Shown in pieces: positions 49,508 to 62,619 of a stretch of 64,000 nt of DNA. Where the stretch lies: the NCBI GenBank assembly GCA_009741485.1, contig CM019236.1, positions 30,942,843-31,006,842 of the forward strand. Reading direction: 5' to 3'. Positions within the stretch are counted from its first letter, which is position 1; the number at the start of each line of letters is the position of its first letter. Made by a program: the position numbers and the translations under genes. The notes under the pieces are model-generated. The model searched no databases, was not told where the DNA came from, and saw only the letters and a list, made by a program, of their open reading frames with translations. The DNA comes from Malurus cyaneus samueli (lineage: Eukaryota; Chordata; Aves; Passeriformes; Maluridae).

Positions 49508-52500
49508 TAAATGCAGCACCTATACAATGTCTGGAAAAGTGACACTTATGCTCTTTAACTATTAGAAATAGTCCATGAAGATTTGAGGTTTTTGTTATAA
49601 TACCTTAGTTTTCAATATTTTTAATTACAATGCTTTTGTTTTACTAGCAAATGGCTTCTTTCACAATTCATGGCATAATGGAAAGAAAATATATAATTAT
49701 CAATATTTTGACAAATGTTGTGTGTAGAAACTGTCCACACATCCTTTTGACCACTATTGTTAATGAGTCTTAATTGGACAAACGATGAGAATTGGCCACA
49801 ACATCTCATACATGTATCAATAAAAGCAAGGAAAGTTCATTTTCTTTAGAAAATCTTAAGCGAGTTTCCTGCTTTGCAGATGTTTCGAGGTATGATCTTT
49901 ACACTGCAAAGGAAAACAAAAATTACATACTTGCATGCTTAGATCACTTTCACTGACTTAAATCTTGTCTCTCAGGCCAATGACATTAAAACCAGAAAAA
50001 GGCCAGCGTATGACTGCAGTGCACAGGGTTGTTCTTAGTAGATAATATACTTTCTTCAACACACTAATACGAAACAGACGATTGTTTTAACAAATTACCA
50101 CTTGGCTACCTAGAAGATAAGGATGAACGGAAACAAGAGAGTCACGTCAATTCTCTGGAGATTTCACAGATTGAATCCTGATTTGCACAGTTTAACCTTA
50201 CGAACGTCCGAGGACAATTCTCAACAAACTCCTGCGATAATGTTGCTACAACTCTGCCCTAGCAGTACGAGACACTGGTGTGTCATGCACAGAATCAATC
50301 ATACTGCTCGGATTTCATTCAACTCTCCAAATCAGAATGCTGCACTTCATGCTGGCAAAGCCATGGCCCACTTTAGAGGATCTGACATATATAAAAGGGA
50401 ATAACTTGTCACATTATTCTATCCTATAAACTAGCTGCTAGTGTAAAGACAAGTCAGAGGTCAAGCATCCGAGTATAATGTATATAGACAATAGTGTATC
50501 TTATACATAAGAAGTTTTTTAACTTCCTGTTTAGAGATTATGTCCAAAATGCACGATCAGAGCAGCATGCTGAATGACAGAAATGAGCTAAACTTTTTAA
50601 TGACACCTGACCAGAAGATAAACGGGAATCCACATACCTTACTAAACCTTGGAGTAAATTAAGAGAAAACTAAATATGTTTTTGGAAGTCATACCAAAGA
50701 TAATAATCATATGACGTAAGCGGCTTCAACATAAATGTATCAAGCTATATCGTATGCCCTCTGAGTCAACTATATTTACTTGAAATATGCTTTATACTTC
50801 TTCTTAGTTTCTACCAACTAGTAAGAAGCCCTTGAGGCCCATCACCTCGATCATCCCATATGTCTACATGTACGTTTCAGTTCATTAGGCTTATCCTAAC
50901 AGAAACAACAAAAAATTAATGTCTCTCCATTTTCAGTATTTCCTTGTTATATATTCGCTGCTAACACCAATTTAGTGTTTTGGTGACAGACCTTGTAAAT
51001 CTCTTTTACATTTATCAGTAAATTACGCACTGAGGATTTTTATAGAAATTCACCTATATTATAACATAATGCATGCTAGCCATTAATCTTTCCTAACATA
51101 GTAAAATCTGTCTAGCTTTTCTTTTTTATCTCTGCAAAGTTCAATTGCGAACATACTTTTGAAAAAATAAATATATCTATTACCTCTGCTTGAAAGCCTT
51201 TAACAAACATATCTCAGGATGAGTCCTTTACCCAGATTTTGCTAAAAAATATGAACCCCAATTGGAAAATAAGCTTTTCCTTAAAAAACATCATAACTAC
51301 TCACTAAAAAACATCTTTCCTTATACCAGCCTCCACTGGTAGAAAATATGAGTAATAATAAATACATAACAACATTAAAATTGTAATTAATACTTTCCTC
51401 TTCTCTCATCTTTTCCTTACCAAGATTACTTACTACGTAAATTGAAGAGCTTTAACTTCTCTTCCAGCTTGGCAATCAGCAATGGTTAAGGGTTTATAGG
51501 ATCATAATCCTAATTCGTTGTACATTAGACCACAGGGCCTTTTTCTCGTCGCGACACATCTCTGCTCAAGACTAATAGACGCTCTTAAAATGCACACATG
51601 ATTGCACATCGTGGAACAGGCATTCTTCCCTTGGATTACTCTCCTTACATCTCAGTTTACCTATCTCCTGATGCCATATCTGTATATGTACATCTCTTCA
51701 GTGGTGATGGCTTCTTCCCTCTGCCTCAGAATTCTCTTTCTCTTAATGTTTGAATGTCCTACTCCAAAAGCATCTCTCACTTGGCTCCAGGTAATTCTTA
51801 TAAAAACAGTGGTTTGACTTATTCTTAAGAGTTTATCATCCATGTATTACATCATCTTTTTCCACATCTACTAAACACTCAATTGTTTAAGCTTTATAAC
51901 AAAATATCTCGTCTCTACTGAGCTCTATGACATAAATAGCAATTCTTCCATCAGTTGCTCCTCAGCTAAGTGAAGGTGTTTACTAAAGTTGAGGAATACA
52001 TTCTTGCTCATACTTCCATAAATCAGAATATTCATCGCCATACAAAAAATACCTCAGTGCCTCTTCTGTTTCTTTTTCATGCACCTGCAATTTCGTTTAA
52101 TTTCCTTATAAAGAAAGAACTCTACCCACTGTAATCGACAGCAGTTGATTTCTCTTATGAGTTTCCGATTTAGTTGTTGAGCTCAATACACTGCAGTGGT
52201 CTGATTTCACACTGGCAATGGTCACGTTAAGTCACCTAAAAATTACAGATCTCATATCCTGGTTGTTTCAATTTTGATATTTATTTTATCTTTCCTTGCT
52301 AGGAAGATTTCTTATTTCTGATGACTTTAACACCTTGAGTTTACCTGTTACTCTGAGTTCGAACACACACACTGCCTCTCAAGAACATAAGTACTTTGCA
52401 AATCCTCCTAAATACAGACACTCTTCACACACTTGGTGTATTCCATATTTCTTTCATTGAATCTCACGTGGTATTAGAAACAAACACACACTCTTCTAGG

Positions 52501-55500
52501 AGCAGTCATGCAGTCAAATTATGCAGGCAAAGGAAACATGTTTCTTCTGTTCCTTTCTTGTACAACCAACCAAATTATTAAATATTGAGGACGATCTAGA
52601 TGCTTTGTAAATAGGCAATGGTGAGTCCCAATGCTCAACATATTTTTTTATATAATTTGGTACTAAGACTCATTTTTCTTTAGAGTCCCCTGCTTCCAAG
52701 AAGACAGCCATTCACGCCTTCACTATGTGTCACGTAACCGAGCAATGTATTGGTGTGGCTCTCATTTTATGATGCCAATGAATTGCTCATTAAAAACACT
52801 GTGAGATCACATGATCTATACTTTTCAATCAGACTCTGGTGGATGATCGAAGCTTAAGAGCAGTCATCAATGACCTGAAAGATACCTCTTGCCTCTGGCT
52901 TGAGATTTTCTCTTTTACATTGCCCACTAATTTTTAAAAAAATGATTGGAAAATTTTACTTTGGTAAAACATAACAGCAAAAAGAAGGTCATTTATTTCA
53001 CAGTATATCCCGACAGAATATGATGTATGTAAACCCATTATCTTGGTGTAAAAAAATAATTTTTCATCATGTGAGGGATCAACTGAAAAATATTTTCATT
53101 GGTAGTGAAGATTTCTGAGGCTAGTGTTACACCAACTGTATTAAAGTGGCTTACATGAACCAGATTCATATCTAAAGGATGAAATAGAGCATTGAGTGTA
53201 CGGAGACTGCTATCCATGTCGGTCTGTGCTTAGCTCAATCAAATATATAAGTAAAACTAAGCATGAATGAAGAATTTTACTTAATTTACTTTAACAGCAA
53301 TGACTTGTTTGCACACAGGCATGAAAACTGAGTGAATGTAGCTCCATTAACACTTACTGACACCCTAACTCGCCTAACTCTCCTAGCAAATCATGACGTT
53401 AATTTTTGTAATCATAACTTCCTAACTCATTGAACCAATTCTTAGAAAATGAGCTTCCTCAATATAAATGAACTATACCTTTTCTTACCTGTTCCTCCTA
53501 GCCCATGCATGTAAGTAATCCCATGTATGGTTAGCACATACTATTCACTCCTCCACCATCTTACTATTCAACATCTTTCAAGGAGAAACTTTATAGTAAT
53601 AGATTAGGACAGGAGAAAAGGTTAGGTTATGAGGTAAGTTAAAAGAAGACTCCAGCATTAGAGAGTGCACAGAGAATCAGTCACTCAATTGTTCAAACAG
53701 ATTATCGGTCTCCAATTTCTCACATCTTGAAAAGTTTTCCCTAAAAAAAAATATAACAGGAAAGATTTATCTAGGCTGGGAAAGCAGAGAAAAGAGTGAA
53801 CTGTGTAGGGTAAAAAATTCCATCACAAAAACCTAGGGAAAAATTTATAAGTTAAAGGGAGGATATAAGAGATGGAAATCCCAAGGCATGCTATTACTTG
53901 CATTTATTTTTGGCAGTCCATCAGAATACTGAAATCACACAGATATTAAAAAAAAAATTGGCAGCTACATCCTTCCTTCCAAAACAGTTCAAAAATAAAA
54001 AGAACCTCTCACTTTAGAGAGACTGTATGCAAGATTGGAAGAAAAATCAATCTTGTTTTAACCTCGGATAAGCAGGTATGTCTTGAAATTTCACTGAACT
54101 CAGATGGATAATTTAAGCACATGCATAGGGTTTTTGTTATCACTGACATAGTTTATCAGTTGGTAGTTACAAAATAAATAATAATTCCTGACTGCTCTGG
54201 TGGAACACAAAACTAAGAAGTACTCTTCGTCCAACTTTGCAATGCAAACTGGTTTTCTTCTTGTGATGATCTATTAGACAATTCTAATCTGACTTAATCT
54301 CAAGACGGAATCTCTTTGCTTCACATATCGAAAAATGCTATTAGCCAAAATTCAACGAACCTTGTGGTAGAAGATTAATATGGACGGATAAATATCTTTG
54401 ATAAAACCAATATTTACCATGTCTGAGATTTTACATAGTAGAGAAGGTTCAAGAATCAAGTGTAACCTTTGCCTCCTTAATGACTTTCATTCAATGAGCA
54501 CCAATCAGATCACAGTTACATTCAGAATAAAGACAATCCAGTAAATACAAAAAGGAAATCCTAGTATTGATAGTATATTACTTGTTGAGATTCAGGTCTC
54601 AAAGTTGTGTCTCATCGCGAATTTTTTTTTTCTAGGAAAATTCAGACAAAGCTTGAGTTTCTCTTTTGGTATCGTTGATTTTTTCCAAACAGTGACCTGT
54701 AAGGTCAATGCACGATGGAAGTTTGATCACTCTATCATGGAGTACACATTGGGGCCAAGTGAAGAAAGATTAAGCTAGCATATCACATTATCAATATTCA
54801 AAAATACAGGAATTCCTATTTCTGGTATTATATTTTAATAGATATCAAAAGTATAGAAAGTATAAATTCAAAATGGATGTGTCCATATATTATAATTACT
54901 AATAAGACATAAATAAATAGATATAATAATGTACCTGCCTCTGTAACGCAGACTAGATGTTATTATGCTAATTCTTTCTGAAACTGGTTTTCCACTTCAC
55001 AAATATGAAAAAAACTTTTTCTTAGGATTCTACATAAACACCATGCAATATAAAATTTTAATCGATATCGTAAGTATACTTCTCTGTACTTCATGTAGTC
55101 TTCAACAGAATTTATAACTCATATATACTAGCATCTTAACCTATCTCTACTTTTTATTTCATTTGACAGGAGCCTAAGTCCAGTAGTTCTAGTTTATACA
55201 ACTCTCTTTTTAATTATATGAATGAGACTTCGTCCTACATTCAAGTACGTCAAGATATTTTCATCCAATAATGGCCAACACGGTATATTGAACATTTTCT
55301 TCCAAAGATCAATATAATGTATAAAGGTATTCTGCTTTGTTTTTGTCATGTATTTATCAGCCATTTCATGATCAATACAGTTTTACCATACAGTTCGACA
55401 CCACAAACTCCGGATACTTCAGGATGCTTGTATTTGTATGCAATGCAAAATATAAAATAATTTATAAAATCTTATTGATGTAGGATAGGCAATTTCTCCA

Positions 55501-58500
55501 AACTGAGTCAGACTACTTTCAGTTTAGTCCCTGGCAATCCATTTATGGTCTTATTTTAAGAAGTTCAACTTACAGGCAGCCTGTCGTGATTCAGTGGTCA
55601 GAGGATTGAATTAGAGATTTCCACCATTTTGGAAAACCATGGAGTTTAAGACATGTATCCTGATGAGCTGATTGTCGTTCATTCCAGATAAGCAGAATTG
55701 TGAAATAGGACTTGAAAACGTAATTTGATAGACTTAATGAGAGTCCACACGAAAATTTTCTGTCATTTTCTCCAGCCATTTGACCTGCCCTCATGAATCT
55801 TCCAAATTATATTAGCTTCACCCAAAAGATTTATAAAACCACAACAACGCAGATATCTATTCTACTCTCAAATATGTCAACTCAAGCTAAAATTATAAGT
55901 TAGGGCCGAGTAATTAAACTACAATTAACAAACCTAGATTCCTGCAAGTGGCATTAACAGACAACTATTCTGCGTAACTAGATAATATTGGTGCTTCTCA
56001 AACCATAGAGAAACAAACACAGATGAGATCTTTCTCCTCCAAGAACACAAGTGGAGGTGTCGTTCGAAAGGATTTCATTATATAATTGTGCCTGCAAGCA
56101 GATTTCTTCAAGACATATAATACACCAGGTAAAAGACTGTGATGTCAGAGTAAATCAAAATTTTACTCCAATCAAATTTTGAAGAAAACATCAGTCTCAT
56201 GCGGCACATAGTTTAAATTCAATTAATCTAGCTAAACTCTTGTCTCAGACTGCATTTGCAAATTCTGGAAAGGTCAGGCTAGTAACGGGTTATCCACCAC
56301 GTTTTAACTCTTCGATAGGTTTACCTGTCCACCTTCTGTCGCATTTAAGTAGAAAGAATTTGTTCACCTTTGAAATTTTTTTTTAAATATTTTTGAGAAA
56401 CATCTTGTTTCTTTCTTTCTCGAAGTATTGTGCCCAAAGATTACCAGTTCCACTGAGCATCAACCTAAACTAGCTCTTACTAAATATGTAGTTAGGTTAA
56501 GATTATCTTATAACAATTCTATAAGAGGAAATGGGAGATAAATCATTCATCTCCTCATGTTTTGGGAACGACTTTTCTAAAGAGCGTTCAAAGAATTCTC
56601 ACGATTTGTTCCACTACACTGTCCAAAGTGGACAGCTTGCAGAAATGATCATCTTTAACAAGTATTGGCAGTGTTATTAGGTGTCATAGGACCCGAGGTT
56701 TAATTCTTAAGATAGATCAAAGTAATAGGATTCAGACTTAACATTAACTTTAGCCCGTGTTTGAGAGATGCGAAAAGGGCCACACTGTTACTAAACAGAA
56801 GCATTTGTAATTCTTTCTTTTTACCTGTTTAAACTAATAGGTCATTACAGCAATCCCTGTTTTTAATTTTTTAACTATTTTATATATAAGTCAGACTCTG
56901 CAATGCTATTAATGTGGCAGTAACTATCTTGACACAAAGTTTTTTTAAAATTACTCATTTAGGCTTATCAAGATCTTCAAATTGCATCATTCTAAACTTA
57001 TCCATATGAAATTCACTCATCTCAGGTCTCTGTAGTATAATTCATATCTATAATGTACAATAGAATTAATTCTTTTTTTTCATTTCCTACCTAAAGAAGA
57101 AGAAAACCCACGCACACTTAATTTGGAAAAAGAGACACTTAATGTGAGAATCACTCTCTATAATAATAAAAGCACAAGTAATCCTGGACTAACATGCTTG
57201 TAAGAGATTTCAAACATGTAAATAGTCTTTTGGAGGAAACATCGTGCAATGGGTCTACATAGTAAATGTTTCTAACTAGGAAAAATATTCATATAAGTAG
57301 CTCCACAAAACCTGTTACCAAGATAATTACACATCTGCATGAAATGTATCACTTAAATGCGACAGGAAATTTTCAAAAGCCAGTTTAAAGCTACCTGCAA
57401 GGATAATTACAAAGAAGACAAGGTCAGTAATCGTTTCAAACCTTTCTGAAATATACTTTATAAGGAACCCACAACACAACAAAAATAGTTACATTAAAAT
57501 CAAATACTCTCAAGAGTGGAATAACACTTCCATATGAATATAACAGAGTCAAGGGGAGATCTTTGCACAGTAAGTAAACAGTTTTAGTAATAACATCTTC
57601 CATGCATACTAAGATCTATACAGTTTTTTTCTTTGTTTCATGTGTAGATGGGATAAATGCTAATTGTCCGATATCCACTATAACTGTAGCGATACTTAAG
57701 AGAAGTAAAGCTGTGATAGCCTGATTATGACCAGATGCAACACATGAATTCTGGACTGTCCTATATCATACTGCACGGCAATAAAAACAGTCAAGAAGAA
57801 TATGTAAAGGAAAGACCACAACCTTTTAAACGAATAAAGCTATTCATTCAGCACTTATACTTTCTGCTATATCAGTGTGTGAGTAGACCGATTTATAGAC
57901 CTTGAGATAGATCTAACTAGATAACAAACTGTGACCTCAGGGGGAAAAAGTTCCTTCAAGATTCAAGAAAACGTGAATCAAGAATAGCTAAAATAAAGTT
58001 TGGAGTGATTTAATGCCTATTCAGAAAAAAAGATAGTAGTAACTAGGCACAGTTAAAATATGCCTTCTTAAAAAAAAAATAAAGCTCCTTACCATGAATT
58101 TAGCAAAATGAGTATACAATTCTGCAGTAATTGCACTGAAAAAAACTTTATTTAAACCTTCACATTATCCTCTTTCAAAGAATGTGTCAGCATGGACTGG
58201 CTGACTTGCTCTCTATTCTGAGATTCGTTTACATGCTGAAAGACTAAGCAGGACTGTTCAAATTCTCACAGATTCCCATACAAGAATGCAGCTTTCCTCC
58301 TGCTATTTAACAGTGAGAACACTGAGAAGAATTCCCAAATGCAAAACTATGAGTACCTTTGAGCAGTGGGACCTGAATAGCCCTTGACACAAATAAGAGA
58401 AGCATTAAGTTTTGACTTAACTTAGCTAATCAGATTTTAATTTCTTATTCATATCTTGGATTTTTGCAAGCCAAGAAGAACACTACAAAACACAACTATA

Positions 58501-61500
58501 GTAATATGTGTTTGAATAAGCCAGAAATACCACATTGCCATTTACTTATATAGCAACTCAATGAATAGAATGAGTAGAGGAGGGACTAAAACGCTATAGA
58601 AAACATCATCACTGGATATTCCAAACAATATGCTTTCAAAGTGCTTTTCATTCTCAGAACATGGAAAATACTAATCACCCTTGCTTCCACAAAAAGTACT
58701 TATTCCAGCTTGTGACTGTTGTAACACACAAATAACATATGTAAATGTACTAGTACTTCTGTAAAGATGTCTTAGACCTCAGCTATTAATAGGTGAATTC
58801 TTAGAGAACGCAAGTTCTTGATTTCTCATAATGTTGCAGTCGCTTCCACAGCCATTTTTTTAAAATATAGGCAAGGAATTTTGCTTATTATGACAGAAAC
58901 GGAGGACATAACAGATATCTACAAGTTCTTGCAATTATAAGGCCAAACAAATGACCCACGAACTTCCAACTACAGAATTCTGATACAGAATTCTCCCTTA
59001 GAGCAGCACAAATACAACACTACATAAATTGTGCTGAGAGATCATTATAAGCACAAACAACACAAGAATCCATTCATTGTTATATTCCATGGAAAACCAA
59101 CAGATGCAGCATGTCCTTACGGTATGAATGAACATGTAAAGGATCTGTCTCAATGAACATCTGAGAACAGTTTAAATCTGTAAAATCATAGAGTCGATCA
59201 TCCTAGATTCCTGAGTACAGACTATAACATACAAGGACACTGACTCGCCATTAACATCTGTCCTTTGTCTGCTAAAGGATTATTTCTTAGATAATATTAT
59301 CGAGCAAATGCATCCTGTTCCCAACCATTGATGTTAATCGTTTAGTCTGTTAGAACTGCTCATTGCTCTACCTTCAGCTAGGATCACACGTTTTCACTCA
59401 ATCAATATAAGCATTAATAAACTTTTACACAGAACTTTGGCTAATGGCAGTGTATGGAGAGTCTATTATTTGGCGATATTAGTAAATTTTGTCTATCAAT
59501 TACTCACTTGAATGTATTAATTTGGTCCCAAATCCCGAAGATGTTATCAACTCTTCTCATTATTTTCGTGGTTTGATACCAAGTGTCTCTGGTAGAAAGG
59601 CAACAAACTTCACTCCTCTCTTGGATTTAAATATCTAAAGGAACAAAGTGTTAAACAAATAACATTAAACAAAACACTTAATTTCCTTAACAGTAAGATT
59701 TAAACTTACTTCTAGATAGTTATCTTACCCTCAAAGCCCACGCATATACACCAAGTTCCCACATGCATATGTGCTTTATAACCATTTGATCTATCTGAAA
59801 TAGGGATTCATGTAAACATGAATGTACCTGTCTCGCAGTGACCTGTTGTTGAGCTTTAACTACTTAATTTCACTTGGCATAAGTAGCCCAAGCCTTCTGT
59901 CTCTTACATGTTCCACATCAATAGCACTATATCACCTGAAGAGAGTATTATCTGTAGAAAGGGAATTGAATCTGTTTGTTGAGAAAGAAAATGGGCATTC
60001 CTAATAAAGATTTAATGTCTTGAGTTCTGCACAACCATTATCTAATATTTTTTGCTTAGAATGCCAGGGCGCACCCATTAGAATAGACCGGAGTGACCAT
60101 TATTTAAAAACCTTCCAGAAAAACGGAGTGCATAAAAATGAGATGTTAGTATTAATTAGCGATGCTATTATTTATTTTATGTTTCAGTTTTCCATTACAG
60201 CAGCATTCATCTCCACACAAATTTTCTCTCACCTATTTTTTTAACCAGTTCCCTAATGAATTTTCTATTTTATTTCTCACACCTGCCCCTTGCTATGACA
60301 CTAAGTGTTCGTCATCTAGGATGGCAAATCCATGAAAGATGTCTAAGAAGTGCAGAACATTTTTAGCTAATTAACAGAGTTTCTGGTTGAAGTTTATTAC
60401 TGTGCAATGAATACTTTGTTTTTTACTATAAGCTAGTAAACAAATTGTGGCGGAAAGAATAAGGCAGAATGCTTCATCTGGTTCACAATGACCTTGGAAA
60501 TGCTTTTTGAAGAATGTCATGATACACGGGTATCATGTTATCAGAATGCAGTAGAAGGCGAAAGAGAGTGAGTTTTACCTTCTCTAGAAAAATTAGCCAG
60601 TTCCCTTAGCCCTAAGATGTGAAAAAGATGCTGCTCCTGATTACTCGCCTCCTCGCCCATTCTGTGCAAAGAAACAAAAAACACAAGAGAAGTCTGAGGG
60701 GAGGGGTTTGATTGTCTTTTTTAGAACGTCTGCCTCTTACCAGCAAGTCGCATCTGTTGTACACTATATAAATTCCTGGAGCTAGGATGTGGTGTGTGAC
60801 AACAGGAGAAATATACTGCACTTAAGTGTTTGTTGATTCAGCTTCTTAGGGCAGGCCAATCACTACAGTACGAACGAATAGAATTCAGCCTGAGGAGTTT
60901 TGCATATACGATTAACACAAAATACATATAAACATGAGATTGGGGAACCATAAGGAGTAATAGCATGGAAAAATTAAGTAGGAATGATAGCTAGAGGCAG
61001 AGAAAGTAAGTTTGGTGTCTTATACAGGCCTGTTACATCAAATAGAGACTCTTACTAAATCTTTTATATAGTTAATGTATTTTCTTGGCTTATCCACTTT
61101 TAAACAGAGAAAGATAGGATTAAATGAATCAATGGAAGTGGTCACTGAGCCCCTTATGGACGAATCTCCTTAGTTGTCTGGGGTGTAGGTTTTCAGATGC
61201 CTGCTCTTCACAGAGGAATGGATTCTGGAGCCTGATCAGATCCTAGGAGGTTTGCAACAGGCTAAAGTGATACATACTCACACATTGAATACTATAAAGT
61301 ACTTGGCATGAAGACTATTGAGATTTTCAGAAGGAAAATTCATTTGGGTTGATACTCTGCCTCAATATTTGTACATAATAACTGGCTCACATAAAGCATG
61401 AGTAATATATGAACTCACTAATTTTGAATAATATAAACTAAAATAAAGATCAGTGCCTCAAAACTTCACAGAATGGCAATATCCACCCGATAAGATTATA

Positions 61501-61538
61501 GGTGATTTGTAAAGACACACAATGAACGTACTTTATAC

Positions 61539-61791
61539 GTCTATGGTCACTTATTAGCTTTGATAGTCTCTGAGTCAGCTCCAAATGTAGCTATTTGTTA
61601 ATTTTCTTCATACTGGTTTCTCTTAACACCCTCTTCATGGAAGCCACTGCTTCTCATTATTTTTTATTCTTGTCAACAGATCTGTCTGCTTCTTGCGTGA
61701 CTCTCATTTTGTTGTTCCTGCAGTAAGAGTTAATTCAGAGTAGCACCGAGCTTTCTGGACAAGCTGACATTCTCCTTTCTTGCTCTGTCTA
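61539..61791 (-). pseudogene. CNTLN: Corrupted inverted copy of CNTLN exon 37326-37549
   Basis: Minus-strand counterpart of the exon at 37326-37549, 253 bp against 224. The segment GCAGTGGCTTCCATGAAGAG is preserved, but many small insertions destroy the frame. The donor reads GTATAA after a changed last codon, and the acceptor TAG is kept. It cannot code for the centlein peptide. It could be a decayed duplicate or an uncorrected sequencing copy. Confidence 0.85.
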
Positions 61792-62536
61792 CTAACACAA
61801 AATGCCAATATATTAATAAAGGACAAAGTCATTTACAATAACATGATTGAATGAGTTTTATTCTTGCGCCTCTATACCAAAACACCCTCTAAATCAATCC
61901 ACCTAAAATATATTCACAGTAAGGCCACAACTGGTAATTAATTAACACTCTGACTACTCGAAAACATACATACACATAAAAAGTCAAACCATAAGCACCT
62001 CCATGTGGCTTTTTCTGAATGTGCCAAACAGGCACTGCAACCAATTCAACAACGAGACTTGGAATTAAATGTGTCATGAGTTTCTGGTCAATATTACTGA
62101 AATAAAGGCTTCAAGTGTCTAGTTAACAGGCTGGGTTTATTAAGGTCTAAACAACAAAAAACCAAACACAGATTACAATAAGTTATCACGTTAATCTATG
62201 ACTTCAGTTTGGCTGTGTTGGCTACAAGGGGCATACCCTGAATACAGAAGGTAATGAAAAAGTCTCAATTAAGGTGCAGGTTAGCTTCCCAGATAAGACT
62301 GATAGTAACAAAACTACCTTTAATGTGTGATAGATGCGTTGGACGTCACTTATATGACGAATTTTTCAAATCTTCCAATAAGTGAGCCTAAATATATGAA
62401 ATTGTTCAGCCCAAAGTTAACCAAACAATCTTGCAGACACCATCGAGGTGGGTTAGGAGTAAATAAAGGAAGAGTTTGGTAGGACCAGGATGCTTTACCA
62501 TGTTATTCCATTCGCAAGAAATCACATATTCCATAC

Positions 62537-62619
62537 CTTGGCTTAGAACTGCATGATAAGAATGGTATGGCGACCGCAAAACCTCCCTCTTGAGAATGTA
62601 ATCTTTTCTAGGTCTTAAT
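62537..62619 (-). pseudogene. CNTLN: Corrupted inverted copy of CNTLN exon 36571-36649
   Basis: Minus-strand counterpart of the exon at 36571-36649, 83 bp against 79. My alignment gives six single-base insertions, two single-base deletions and three substitutions, and two CpGs (GCGGTCGCC) absent from the left copy. The CACAG acceptor and GTATG donor remain. The frame is lost. An excess of indels over substitutions is unusual for evolutionary decay. Confidence 0.85.
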
